From assembly GCF_001298465.1 (NCBI RefSeq), contig NZ_CP012541.1, positions 1,426,001 through 1,490,000 on the forward strand: DNA of 64,000 nucleotides, given 5' to 3'. A model generated the notes under the pieces. The model ran no database searches. It saw only the letters and a program-made list of their open reading frames with translations, and was not told the origin of the DNA. This document shows positions 55,348-64,000 of the stretch, one piece after another. The DNA is from Campylobacter concisus. GTDB lineage: Bacteria; Campylobacterota; Campylobacteria; Campylobacterales; Campylobacteraceae. Both the position numbers and the translations under genes were made by a program. How positions within the stretch are numbered: position 1 is the first letter of the stretch; every line of letters starts with the position of its first letter.

Positions 55348-56406
55348 TTAAATTTTAACTCCGTAAAACTCGCAATACCACTCGACAAATTTAGCCACGC
55401 CGTCGTTTACTTTTGTATTTGGCTTGTAGTCAAAATCAGCCACCAAATCGTTCACATCAGCAAATGTTGCTGGCACGTCGCCTGCTTGAAGTGGGAGGAA
55501 ATTTTTCTTGATCTCGCGGCCGATCTTTATCTCAACCGCCTTGATGTAGTCCATGAGCTCAACTGGGCTGTTATTACCGATGTTATAGACCTTAAACGGC
55601 GCTTTTGAAGTGGCAGGGTCTGGGTGCTTTGCGTCCCAAGCTGGATTTGGCTTCGCTGGGTTGTCAATGCATTTAATTATGCCCTTTACGATGTCGTCTA
55701 CGTAGGTAAAGTCGCGCTTCATCTTGCCGTAGTTAAAGACGTCGATGGTTTTATCTTTAAGTGCCGCATCAACAAATAAAAATAGCGCCATATCAGGACG
55801 TCCCCATGGTCCATACACCGTAAAAAAGCGAAGTCCAGTCGTTGGCACGTTAAATAGATGGCTATAAGTGTGCGCCATCATCTCGTTGCTCTTTTTGGTC
55901 GCTGCGTAGAGGCTTATAGGGTGATTTACCGCCTCGTGCGTAGAAAATGGCATATTTTCATTTAGTCCATAAACCGAGCTAGAGCTTGCATAGACTAAAT
56001 TTTTGATCTCATTGTGGCGGCAGCACTCGAGGATATTCACAAAGCCCGTGATGTTGCTGTCTATATAAGCTTTTGGGTTTATGAGCGAGTAGCGAACGCC
56101 AGCTTGTGCGGCTAAATTTACCACTACGTCAAATTTTTCTTTAGCAAAAAGCTCTTTCATCGTCTTTTCATCAGCGAGATCTGCTTTTATAAATTTTAAA
56201 TTCGGATGTGTTTTTGAGGTGATAAGCTTGCCATAGTCTATCTCGCTCGTATCAAAGCCAGCCGTTTTTAGGCGTTCAAGCTTTAAATTTACGTCGTAAT
56301 AGTCATTTATCACGTCATATCCGACGACCTCATCGCCTCTTTTTACAAGGGCATTTGCAAGGTGAAATCCTATAAATCCAGCTGTTCCAGTTACTAAAAT
56401 TTTCAT
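55348..56406 (-). CDS. UDP-glucuronate 4-epimerase-like NAD-dependent epimerase
   Basis: A 352-residue SDR epimerase with VTGTAGFIGFHLANALVKRG, NLAAQAGVRYSLINP, the catalytic SSSSVYGLNENMPF and LYAATKKSNEMMAHTY, and GLRFFTVYGPWGRPDM. This pattern fits the LspL/WcvA-like UDP-glucuronate epimerases, which make UDP-galacturonate from the product of Ugd. Both genes are present here, which supports the pairing. The actual substrate is not proven. It is 45 bases downstream of the DUF4272 gene. Confidence 0.88.
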   Translation of the reverse strand: MKILVTGTAGFIGFHLANALVKRGDEVVGYDVINDYYDVNLKLERLKTAGFDTSEIDYGKLITSKTHPNLKFIKADLADEKTMKELFAKEKFDVVVNLAAQAGVRYSLINPKAYIDSNITGFVNILECCRHNEIKNLVYASSSSVYGLNENMPFSTHEAVNHPISLYAATKKSNEMMAHTYSHLFNVPTTGLRFFTVYGPWGRPDMALFLFVDAALKDKTIDVFNYGKMKRDFTYVDDIVKGIIKCIDNPAKPNPAWDAKHPDPATSKAPFKVYNIGNNSPVELMDYIKAVEIKIGREIKKNFLPLQAGDVPATFADVNDLVADFDYKPNTKVNDGVAKFVEWYCEFYGVKI

Positions 56407-56451
56407 ATTTTTCCTTTCATTTTTGGCTTATTTTAGTGCAAAAATGTAAAT

Positions 56452-57165
56452 TTACGTATTTAGATCAGGGTAGTCCCAAGCGTTAAATTCAGCTCTTAAG
56501 TCGTCATTTTCCCAACCTTTGCAGCATAACCACTCAAGCCCTGCACGTCTTTCCATAACGACCTCTTCGTCAAGTCCAGCAAGCTTTTTGCCATTTATCC
56601 TTGCGTCCACACACGCCCAGTGATAACGATAAACTAGGTCAAGCTTGCTTAAAATTTCATCCAAACTGCGCGGTTTTGAGCGCTTTTTTAGCCCGCCCTC
56701 TTTAAAGACGTTCATCACAAACTCGCAGTCGCAAATTTTATCCATCTTACCGATATCTTCAGCTATGCCAAGCGCCCAAAGCAAGATCCAAAGCGACTCA
56801 TACTTCCAGCCCATATTTACGGCCAAATTTATATCAGCTCTGCCCTCTACGACCTCTTTTTCTTTTACACTTAGATCGCCATAAAAATCGCCCAAAAAGT
56901 CTTTAGCCCAAGCTATCTCATCTTCACCTAGGTGGCCATTGTCGCGGATAGTGCAAGCACACATAATGGCCGTAAATGAGCAAACCGCACGAGTAATGAT
57001 CTCATCAACGCTTCTTGGCGTAACTTCACTATTGTCATACCTTAGTGGCAGACTCTCAAGCACAGCCACACCCTCTTTTTTTAAAATTTTTATGCTCTCA
57101 TCTTTTCTTTGTTGCGCTGTTTTTGGCATATCCGCACCTTTTTTAAAAATATCAAACACTCCCAT
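56452..57165 (-). CDS. DUF4272 protein
   Basis: A 237-residue cytoplasmic protein of the DUF4272 family, of unknown function. Recognisable parts are AQQRKDESIKILKKEGV near the start, WKYESLWILLWALGIAED in the middle, SLDEILSKLDLVYRYHWACVDAR and VVMERRAGLEWLC near the end. No signal peptide or membrane segment. An ATG at 57129 (MPKTAQQRK) has AAGG seven bases upstream and may be the true start; the ATG at 57165, two bases after mqo, has none. It probably shares the mqo transcript. Confidence 0.8.
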   Translation of the reverse strand: MGVFDIFKKGADMPKTAQQRKDESIKILKKEGVAVLESLPLRYDNSEVTPRSVDEIITRAVCSFTAIMCACTIRDNGHLGEDEIAWAKDFLGDFYGDLSVKEKEVVEGRADINLAVNMGWKYESLWILLWALGIAEDIGKMDKICDCEFVMNVFKEGGLKKRSKPRSLDEILSKLDLVYRYHWACVDARINGKKLAGLDEEVVMERRAGLEWLCCKGWENDDLRAEFNAWDYPDLNT

Positions 57166-57167
57166 TT

Positions 57168-58514
57168 TTATTCAAAAAACTCAGCGTTAAATTTCTCTTC
57201 GTTAAAATTTTTACCTAAAAATTTACAGGCTTCGATCATATCAGTTCTTGCTATTTCAAAACAACTCGTAGCCCCAGGACTTGGAGTCATATTAAAACTT
57301 ATGCCCTCGCCTGTGCTTATCTTGCCCTCGCCAAGCTCAAGGCACTTTTTATTACGGTCGATAACTTGCGGTCTTACGCCGCCAAAATTTATAGCATAGC
57401 TTAGGTCATTTTCACTTAGGCTTGGTACGATCTTTCTAGCATCTTTTACAAATTCTTTTTTATTGATAAATGGCACTTCAAATAAGAAATTTCTCAAAAT
57501 ATAAGATCTGATGTCGCTATCTTTTAAGAGATTTGTAAAGACTTCAAAGACATTTTTATCAAATTTTAGGCATTTACAAAAGTCAAAAAAGCTTGAACAG
57601 CCGTGGTATCTCTCTAGTTTTGGTATGACTAGAGCCGTTGGTCCAAAGCGAGTGTTGCCATTAGCTAGGATATCTGGATCGCCGTGAAGCGCGGCAAATG
57701 GTAGCTTATCGTTTTGCACCATATAAACTTTGCCATTTAGCAGGCGTTTTTTTGCAAAGTAAAAGCTTCCAGCAACGGGCAGTGTGCTAAGATGAAGCCC
57801 ATAACCCATTTTGTGAGCCAAAAATAGCGAGTGTCCGCCAGCATCTACTACGACGTAGTTTGCAGTGATCACCTCACCATCATTTATCTTTATGTGAAAT
57901 GTATCGCCAGCCTTTTTTATATCAGTTACTTCTGAGTTTAGGCTGATCTCATAGCCATCTCCGCCTAAATTTATAGCATTTTGTACGAGTGAGTTTGCCA
58001 AGCCACCAAAGTCCATCGTCGTAAACTGCCCATTTTGCGTGCCTATGGCGATGATGTTTTCTGGCCTCTCATTACCATTTGCGTCAAAAACGACGTTTGG
58101 CTCGATCTGTTTTAACTTCTCTTTGTCATAAATTTCAAGGTAAGAAAAAAGCTCCTTAAAACTCTCATATCTCTCTTTCATGCGCTCTACTTCGGCATCT
58201 CCGATAGCTAGTGCCATTTTTTGATGAGCGAACATATATTTGCCATCAAGATTGTATTTTAGAGCATATTTTACTGGCATATTTGCCACACGAGAGACTT
58301 TTTTCGCCTTTTCTAGTGTGTAGTTTGTCTCAATATCGCCACAATGAATGGTTTGTGAGTTGCCTTTGCCGTTTGAATTTAGAGTAGCTACGCCGTCATA
58401 TTTTTCTAAAAGTGCGACTTTTTTTATGTCGCTAAATGCAGCCAACTCATAAAAGAGCGCCGTCCCACTAATGCCTGCTCCGACAATTACCACTTTAAAG
58501 TGCTTCTGCCTCAT
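57168..58514 (-). CDS. mqo: Malate:quinone oxidoreductase
   Basis: A membrane-associated FAD enzyme that oxidises malate to oxaloacetate and passes electrons to menaquinone. The protein has the FAD loop VVIVGAGISGTALFYELA, NGKGNSQTIHCGDIETNY near the N-terminus, VDAGGHSLFLAHKMGYG, LPVAGSFYF and the C-terminal NMTPSPGATSCFEIA. I chose the ATG at 58514 (448 residues), with GGGAG five bases upstream; the frame can extend four codons further. Its upstream gap holds the TonB-receptor terminator and probably its promoter. Confidence 0.92.
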   Translation of the reverse strand: MRQKHFKVVIVGAGISGTALFYELAAFSDIKKVALLEKYDGVATLNSNGKGNSQTIHCGDIETNYTLEKAKKVSRVANMPVKYALKYNLDGKYMFAHQKMALAIGDAEVERMKERYESFKELFSYLEIYDKEKLKQIEPNVVFDANGNERPENIIAIGTQNGQFTTMDFGGLANSLVQNAINLGGDGYEISLNSEVTDIKKAGDTFHIKINDGEVITANYVVVDAGGHSLFLAHKMGYGLHLSTLPVAGSFYFAKKRLLNGKVYMVQNDKLPFAALHGDPDILANGNTRFGPTALVIPKLERYHGCSSFFDFCKCLKFDKNVFEVFTNLLKDSDIRSYILRNFLFEVPFINKKEFVKDARKIVPSLSENDLSYAINFGGVRPQVIDRNKKCLELGEGKISTGEGISFNMTPSPGATSCFEIARTDMIEACKFLGKNFNEEKFNAEFFE

Positions 58515-58548
58515 TTTTTCTCCCAAAAAGTTTAGTCGCCAAAATGAT

Positions 58549-58554
58549 ACTATA
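58549..58554 (-). promoter_or_regulatory. Candidate -10 box for mqo
   Basis: TATAGT on the minus strand (context TTAATATAGTATC), 35 bases before the mqo start and downstream of the receptor-gene terminator. Weak, based on the -10 only. Confidence 0.35.
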
Positions 58555-58614
58555 TTAATTTTAAAACAAACAGTATGGTGAAAAAAGCTAGAATTTTTAT
58601 ATAAAATAGAAATT

Positions 58615-58636
58615 TGGCAAGGCTCTCACCTTGCCA
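58615..58636 (-). terminator. Intrinsic terminator of the TonB-receptor gene
   Basis: Perfect eight-base stem TGGCAAGG / CCTTGCCA around a six-base loop, just after the receptor stop codon. AATTTCTATTTTA follows on the minus strand. Confidence 0.85.
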
Positions 58637-58641
58637 TAAAG

Positions 58642-60625
58642 CTAAAATTTATAAGAGAAGTTTACCTTGAAATTTCTACCTGGCTCCCAGTCTACATAGT
58701 TTGGATCGCCTGTATAATCAGCCGTTCTTTGGGACTGTGAAGCATAAGTTTTATTAAAGAGGTTATAAATTCCAGCATTTATCTCTAGCCCTTTAAATTT
58801 ACCACTGCTTGGTGCATAGGTAGCATAGATATCGCTAACTGCATAGCTTGGTATCTTGACATTTTTATCATCGCCGGCTGAGACGGTATTTTTTGAGGCA
58901 AAGTAGATTAGATTATAGCCTATTAATGTATCGATCCTTGAAAATGCATACTCTGCATTAAATGTATATTTATCGCCCTGATCGCGGTAGCCAATGACGT
59001 TTGAGGTATAATAGCTACCATTTGATTTTGTGACTCTATCTTTATATTTTACATTTTGATGAGTGTAGCTAGTAGCTAGGCTAAGTGCGTCTAAATTTAG
59101 CTTTGCAAGTAGCTCGACGCCGCTTATGTCAGCACCACCAGCGCTTATCCTCTTTAAAGCTCCATTTGCTGTGTTGTTATCAACTATTAAATTTTTATAT
59201 TTTGTCATGAAGTATTTTGCAGAGAGGTTATACGAGCTAGCTTCGTTTATATCGCCGTGGTATTTAAGGCCAGTTTCGTAGCTGTTACCTGTGGTCGCTT
59301 TTAGATCTTTATTTGCCTTCCAGTTTAGTGCCCTACCCCTGCTAACTCCGCCTGCCATCATCGACTCCATGACATCAGGCCCTCTAAAGACTCTTGCGTA
59401 GCCTGCAAATGCGTGTAATCCTTTAATGATCTCATAATCAAGCGCAAGCGCTGGCGTAAATTCGTTAAATTTATAGGTGTAGCTCTTTACATTTCCTGCT
59501 CTTCCGTCATAGCTTTTTAGCTCATGGTGCGTATATCTGATGCCTGGAGTAACAGTTAGCGAGCTAAAATTTAGTGCATCTTCTGCGTAGATAGAGTAGT
59601 TATTTACCCTTTCTGGGTAGTGATTGTCTGGTTTGTTGAAATTTTTACTTTGATAAAACTCAGCGCCATATCTAAAAGTCTGCGTCAAAGCGCCGCTCTC
59701 GACTACACTTTTAGCCTTTGCATTTATGCCATTTGTCTCTACTCCCCATTTTGAGCTATCAATCCTTTGGTGCCTTGTGTTGTAAGCTGTTATGTCTAAA
59801 TTTAAAAGATCGCTTGGCTTATACTCGTATTTTAGTGTTGTTGTATCACGCTCGTATTTTCGGTAGTCGTCATTTGTATGCCAGCTGCCAAATTCTGCTC
59901 TTAAAGGATAAAGACCCTTAAATTCATTATGCTCTCTTGAGATAGAAATTCTATGCGCATCAAGGAAGCTATAACCAAGCTTTAGAAGATAGCTAAGGTC
60001 GTTGCCGTCGCCGCCTATCTTTCTTTTGTTGCCACTTTTGCCGTAGTCGTAGCCTTTGTGATTAATAGCTGCTATAAAATCGAGCCCTTCAACTGGGGCA
60101 GTAAAGAGCATAAGACCTTGAGAAAATTCGCTGTTATTTGAGGCGTATCCGGTCTTTATCTTTGCGCCGATCTTTTCACCGCTTTCTAGCAAATCCCTTG
60201 CATCGACTGTTTTAAAAGCGACCGAACCGCCAAGCGCTCCAGAGCCATTTACGACTGATCTTGAGCCAACCTCGATGTCTATTGCCTTTATGAGATCAGG
60301 ATCGATCAACAAGTCGGCGTTGTGGTGAAAGGTGTTTCCATTTTGTTTTGCGCCATCTATCGTGATATTTAGGCCGCAATCGCTCACACCACGCATATAA
60401 TTTTTTTGGTTCATGCCGTTTGTGCCACCCACATAAACGCCAGGAATGTCTCTTATCACGTCTTTTGCCAGACCAGCGTTTCTAGTTGAAATTTTGATGT
60501 CATCAACGCCGTATCCACCACTGCTACTTCACCTCAACACCGCTTAGCACGCTCTCGCCTGCTGCGTTTGCACAAACTACCACGCTAGCTGCAAGAGAGA
60601 GTTTAAATAAGCTTTTAAATCTCAT
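58642..60625 (-). pseudogene. TonB-dependent outer-membrane receptor, disrupted by a frameshift
   Basis: The start codon at 60625 has AGGAGG six bases upstream and begins a signal peptide (MRFKSLFKLSLAASVVVCANA) and a TonB-box-like GVEV. The frame then stops at TAG about 29 codons in. From about 60528 the protein continues in another frame: SSGGYGVDDIKIST, RDIPGVYVGGTNGMNQKNYMRG and the plug signature NGSGALGGSVAFKT, then a 22-strand-type barrel ending in NFKVNFSYKF (terminal Phe). The plug and barrel (605 residues from an internal ATG) are otherwise intact. The shift is plus one or minus two bases and is not in a homopolymer. The receptor, probably for iron or heme, is therefore likely inactive unless this is a sequencing error. 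Confidence 0.85.
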
Positions 60626-61056
60626 ATTTCCTCCTAATTTGGTTATTAAAGTTACTATTTTAATTTTATAGCGTAATTTTGAGATTGAATATTATAATTT
60701 TAAGTATAAATTTTGGATAAATTTTTGAGTTTTTAGATAAAAATATAAACTATTTTTAAATTTTAATTATCTAATAAATTAATTAAATATCGAAATAAAG
60801 GACGAAATTATATGATTTTATCAAGGTAGTAAATAAGGTTAATTTTTAATAGAAAATTATTAAAAGTATAAAAATTCTTAAATTTTATAGATAATTTTTA
60901 TCAAGAAAGGCTTAAGAAACATAAAATAAATTTTACTTTTTTAGCATTCAGAATTATTTTTATAAACACTCTTAAGTAGATTATGAAAAAATTTTATAAT
61001 TTTTAAATAAGATAGAGCAAAACTCTTGGATCTGCTGGAAGTATCATATAAATTTA
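60626..61056. other. 431-base AT-rich spacer upstream of the TonB-receptor gene
   Basis: No gene is visible. Base composition is extremely AT-rich between about 60650 and 61010. A TATAAA box (minus strand, 60665-60670) about 40 bases before the receptor start is a possible -10. AT-rich near-palindromes such as the one around 60688-60705 could be Fur operators, but none is convincing. Confidence 0.4.
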
Positions 61057-61719
61057 CTAGACGCCCTTGAAGGCAAAATTGAAATATTCATTCATGCAAA
61101 TACTATCTTTTTTCATATCTTTTAGTCTTAGCTTTATGTCGACGCCTTGCCAAAGTATTGGCAATAGCGCAAATATCGTCCTATCAAGGCTAATTTTTTT
61201 CACATCCTCACACTAGCCATACCAGCTGTAAAACTCACAAAAATTTAGATATATCGCCGCAAAGCGCCAAGTAAAAACCGCGAGTAGCTAAGCTAAGTAT
61301 CTTCCCATTTGCTGCTTATCTGGCACGCAGTAAAAGACATTGCCAGCTTTGCCACCAAAGGCACCGCCGTTTATCACGAACAATTTTATACAAAACATCG
61401 TTTGCCACGAACAAATTGCTAGGCATCTACCCTGCCTCGCTAAAGTTTTTGCAAGGTTAAAGCTGTAAATTTTGCACTTCATCTGCTCGCATCCTGAGCC
61501 AAGCAAACACAGCCAACCTTCATCCATCACGATGCCACCACACCCATAAACAAGCGCTCCCATCGGCGAGCGAGTGGTGACCTGAAGCACTAAAAGCTCG
61601 CTTTGCGCCCTACCCTCATCGCGAGGCAAAATTTCATAATCGTTTTTATCCTCTTTTAGCCACCCTTTTATCAGTGCCCAGCCTGGCCTATTGAGTCTAT
61701 AAGCTCATCTAAAGCTCAT
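61057..61719 (-). pseudogene. DUF2625 protein gene, degraded
   Basis: Pieces of a DUF2625 protein can be followed in all three minus frames. They include LDELIDSI, then PGWALIKGWLKEDKNDYEILP, then ELLVLQVTTRSPMGALVYGCGGI and GWLCLLGSG, then NLFVANDVL, then VINGGAFGGKAGNVFYCVPD, then LALCGDISKF, and CEDVKKISLDRTIFALLPILW to a final stop at 61057. Frameshifts fall near the start, near 61691, near 61380 and near 61265-61220, and a TGG codon reads TAG. The longest intact piece is only 113 codons (61288-61629). Function of the family is unknown. Decay is advanced, so a sequencing error cannot explain it. Confidence 0.85.
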
Positions 61720-61761
61720 TTTGTATGCCCTTGTGGTAAATTTAGTGAAATTTTAAAGAAG

Positions 61762-61787
61762 AATTTGGCGAGTCACCCCGCCAAATT
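61762..61787 (-). terminator. Intrinsic terminator of fabI
   Basis: Perfect nine-base stem AATTTGGCG / CGCCAAATT around an eight-base loop, 12 bases after the fabI stop. CTTCTTTAAAATTT follows. Confidence 0.85.
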
Positions 61788-61799
61788 TGTATTAGTAGA

Positions 61800-62630
<831 letters not shown>

Positions 62631-62666
62631 CTACTTTTGCCTGGCTTTTTCTACTTATTCTGCGTT

Positions 62667-62725
62667 AAAATTTAAAAAATAATACTCACGAACCATATGT
62701 TCGCTCCGCTTATTTTTTAAATTTT
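62667..62725. repeat. Long imperfect palindrome upstream of fabI
   Basis: Arms AAAATTTAAAAAATAA (62667-62682) and its exact complement (62710-62725), 16 bases each. Between them a second, inner palindrome CGAAC-CATAT-GTTCG (62689-62703). It would form a long cruciform or RNA hairpin in the fabI leader. Confidence 0.85.
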
Positions 62726-62755
62726 GCCTTGACTAAGCGAAAAATCCTTCGCAAT

Positions 62756-62865
62756 TTGACTTAAAAATCTATAAATTAAAATTCGCAAAATCTCGCGAAA
62801 CGCCAAATTTGATAGCAACAGTATCGTGAGATGGATTTTAATGTTGCATAGAAATTTTAAGTCAA
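62756..62865. repeat. Inverted repeat in the tpiA-fabI spacer
   Basis: TTGACTTAAAA (62756-62766) and its exact complement TTTTAAGTCAA (62855-62865). GACTTAAAATTT at 62889-62900 is a related third copy in the first orientation. Confidence 0.75.
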
Positions 62866-62919
62866 GACTAGGCACATAGCCTGTCGCAGACTTAAAATTT
62901 CAAACTCATTAAAAGACGC

Positions 62920-63597
62920 TCACGAGACAACGCGTATAAGATCCAAAAACTTCGACGCATCCCAGCTGGCTGTTCCTACCAACACTCCATCGCAGTTTTT
63001 AATACCCGCTATCCCGCCGATATTTGCGACATTTACGCTTCCGCCGTAAAGTAGCGGCGCGCTCGTCTGCTCGCGGATGAAATTTAAAACATTCTCGATT
63101 TGCTCCGCACTAGCGCTCTTGCCCGTACCTATCGCCCACACGGGCTCGTAGGCGATCAGTAGCCGCTCGTAGCCAAGGTCGATATTTTTTAGCTGTTCCG
63201 CCAAAAACTCCTTCGTGCCGCCAGCTTCGTTCACGCTCAAATTTTCGCCGATGCAGTAGACGATCTGCCAGCCCGCCTTTACGGCGAAGTCGAATTTAGC
63301 GCGCAAAAGCTCCTCGCTCTCGCCTAACTCGCGCCTTTCGGAGTGCCCGATCAGCACGCTTTTTACGCCAAACTCGTCCAGCATCGCCCTACCGATCTCT
63401 CCCGTGTGAGCGCCGCTTTCGCATGGGTAGAAATTTTGCACACCGAGTTTAAATTTATGAGTCGCGAGATCAAGCGCGCTAAACGGAGGAAAAACCGTCA
63501 CGTCGTCGTTTGCGCATAAATTTGCGTCTAAAATTTCAGCGTATTTAGCAAAGCTCGCTCTGGTGTGATTGCACTTTAAATTTGCTAAAAACCTCAC
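62920..63597 (-). CDS. tpiA: Triosephosphate isomerase
   Basis: Interconverts dihydroxyacetone phosphate and glyceraldehyde 3-phosphate. The 225-residue protein is short for the family (about 250) but of the usual Campylobacter size. The catalytic residues are visible: Asn/Lys in FLANLKCN, His in [13 protein letters not shown] and Glu in [16 protein letters not shown], plus GGSVN near the end for phosphate binding. Its start overlaps the pgk stop by four bases. GC content is about 55-60 percent by hand count of several lines, far above the window's usual level. Confidence 0.96.
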   Translation of the reverse strand: MRFLANLKCNHTRASFAKYAEILDANLCANDDVTVFPPFSALDLATHKFKLGVQNFYPCESGAHTGEIGRAMLDEFGVKSVLIGHSERRELGESEELLRAKFDFAVKAGWQIVYCIGENLSVNEAGGTKEFLAEQLKNIDLGYERLLIAYEPVWAIGTGKSASAEQIENVLNFIREQTSAPLLYGGSVNVANIGGIAGIKNCDGVLVGTASWDASKFLDLIRVVS

Positions 63598-64000
63598 TCC
63601 GCAACCTTTCTAAGCGGTTTTATGCCGGGTAGTTCCTTGCCCTCGATGAGCTCCAGGCTAGCACCTCCGCCCGTGGAGATAAAGGTCATCTCGTCAGCAT
63701 CTCCCGCGCGCTCGACGACGTCGGCTGTATCGCCGCCGCCAACGACCGTAGTCGCGTGAGTGTCTATGATGGCATGGCTCATTTTGATGCTGCCTTTGCT
63801 AAATTTATCCATCTCAAAAACGCCCATCGGCCCGTTCCACCAGATGGTTTGCGCGTCGGCTATGACCTCTTTAAAGAGCCTAATCGACGCCGGTCCGATA
63901 TCAAGCCCCATCCAGCCGCTAGGTATCTCTTGTGCGGGGACAAACTTCACGGCGCTTTCGGCTGAAAACGTCTGAGCCGCGACGACGTCAACCGGCAGGT
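63594..64000 (-). CDS. pgk: Phosphoglycerate kinase, C-terminal part (cut by window edge)
   Basis: Only the C-terminal 135 or so codons are in the window; the gene continues past 64000. The visible part begins [17 protein letters not shown] and has [13 protein letters not shown], the nucleotide-binding [33 protein letters not shown] and the terminal [19 protein letters not shown], all standard for Pgk domain II. It makes ATP from 1,3-bisphosphoglycerate. It overlaps tpiA by four bases and shares its high GC content. Confidence 0.96.
   Translation of the reverse strand, partial: LPVDVVAAQTFSAESAVKFVPAQEIPSGWMGLDIGPASIRLFKEVIADAQTIWWNGPMGVFEMDKFSKGSIKMSHAIIDTHATTVVGGGDTADVVERAGDADEMTFISTGGGASLELIEGKELPGIKPLRKVAE

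Noticed and set aside
60680-60720. Fur box in front of the TonB receptor
   Set aside because: The region is almost entirely A and T, so near-palindromes arise easily. No site matches a Fur consensus clearly enough to call.
61288-61629. A functional 113-residue protein
   Set aside because: It is only one fragment of the DUF2625 reading, with other conserved segments in different frames on both sides, and has no ribosome-binding site at its start.

Overview
The window comes from a Campylobacterota chromosome, almost certainly Campylobacter and probably a C. concisus-like species. The protein sequences resemble Campylobacter families throughout. Gene order matches known C. jejuni blocks (serC-xseA-ubiE-perR-dxs-fliHGF-pheA-lysA-pth-rplY; tal-serB-cheW-cheA-cheV-greA-lpxB; pssA-psd-ftsH-prmA-cheY; the pgl locus; fabI-tpiA-pgk). 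The species call is inference. Nearly every gene is on the minus strand; only surE and a tcdA-like gene are on plus. Both ends cut a gene: a methyltransferase at the left and pgk at the right.

Layout. 1-16.4 kb: a dense housekeeping run (serC, xseA, ubiE, CYTH-CHAD protein, perR, dxs, fliH-fliG-fliF, hisC, pheA, lysA, an LptF/LptG-type permease, pth, rplY), with many 1-8 base overlaps that suggest translational coupling. 16.5-24.4 kb: tal, serB, the chemotaxis set cheW-cheA-cheV, a lipid-A-type phosphoesterase, greA and lpxB. 24.5-28.1 kb: divergent surE/tcdA-like, a 530-base stretch with a direct repeat and a 41-codon ORF, then leuA. leuA is preceded by an apparent leader peptide carrying five consecutive leucine codons. 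28.1-33.9 kb: pssA, psd, ftsH, prmA, cheY, hisA, hisH.

34-56.4 kb is a protein N-glycosylation and sugar-nucleotide locus. pglF, pglE and pglD make UDP-diNAc-bacillosamine; pglC, pglA, pglJ, a pglH pair and pglI build a lipid-linked glycan; pglB transfers it to protein. It differs from the C. jejuni locus in several ways. There is a second complete PglB-type oligosaccharyltransferase. A Wzx/MATE-type flippase stands where the ABC flippase pglK stands in C. jejuni. There is an additional GT4 and a GT25 enzyme. Two nucleotide-sugar dehydrogenases and a UDP-glucuronate-epimerase-like enzyme predict uronic-acid sugars. A predicted periplasmic ecotin-family protease inhibitor sits between the two dehydrogenases.

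56.4-64 kb: a DUF4272 protein, mqo, a TonB-dependent receptor broken by a frameshift, an AT-rich spacer, a heavily decayed DUF2625 gene, then fabI, tpiA and pgk, which have a clearly higher GC content than the rest. Intrinsic terminators are visible after perR, leuA, the TonB receptor gene and fabI. I saw no tRNA, rRNA, CRISPR array, insertion sequence or long poly-G phase-variation tract.
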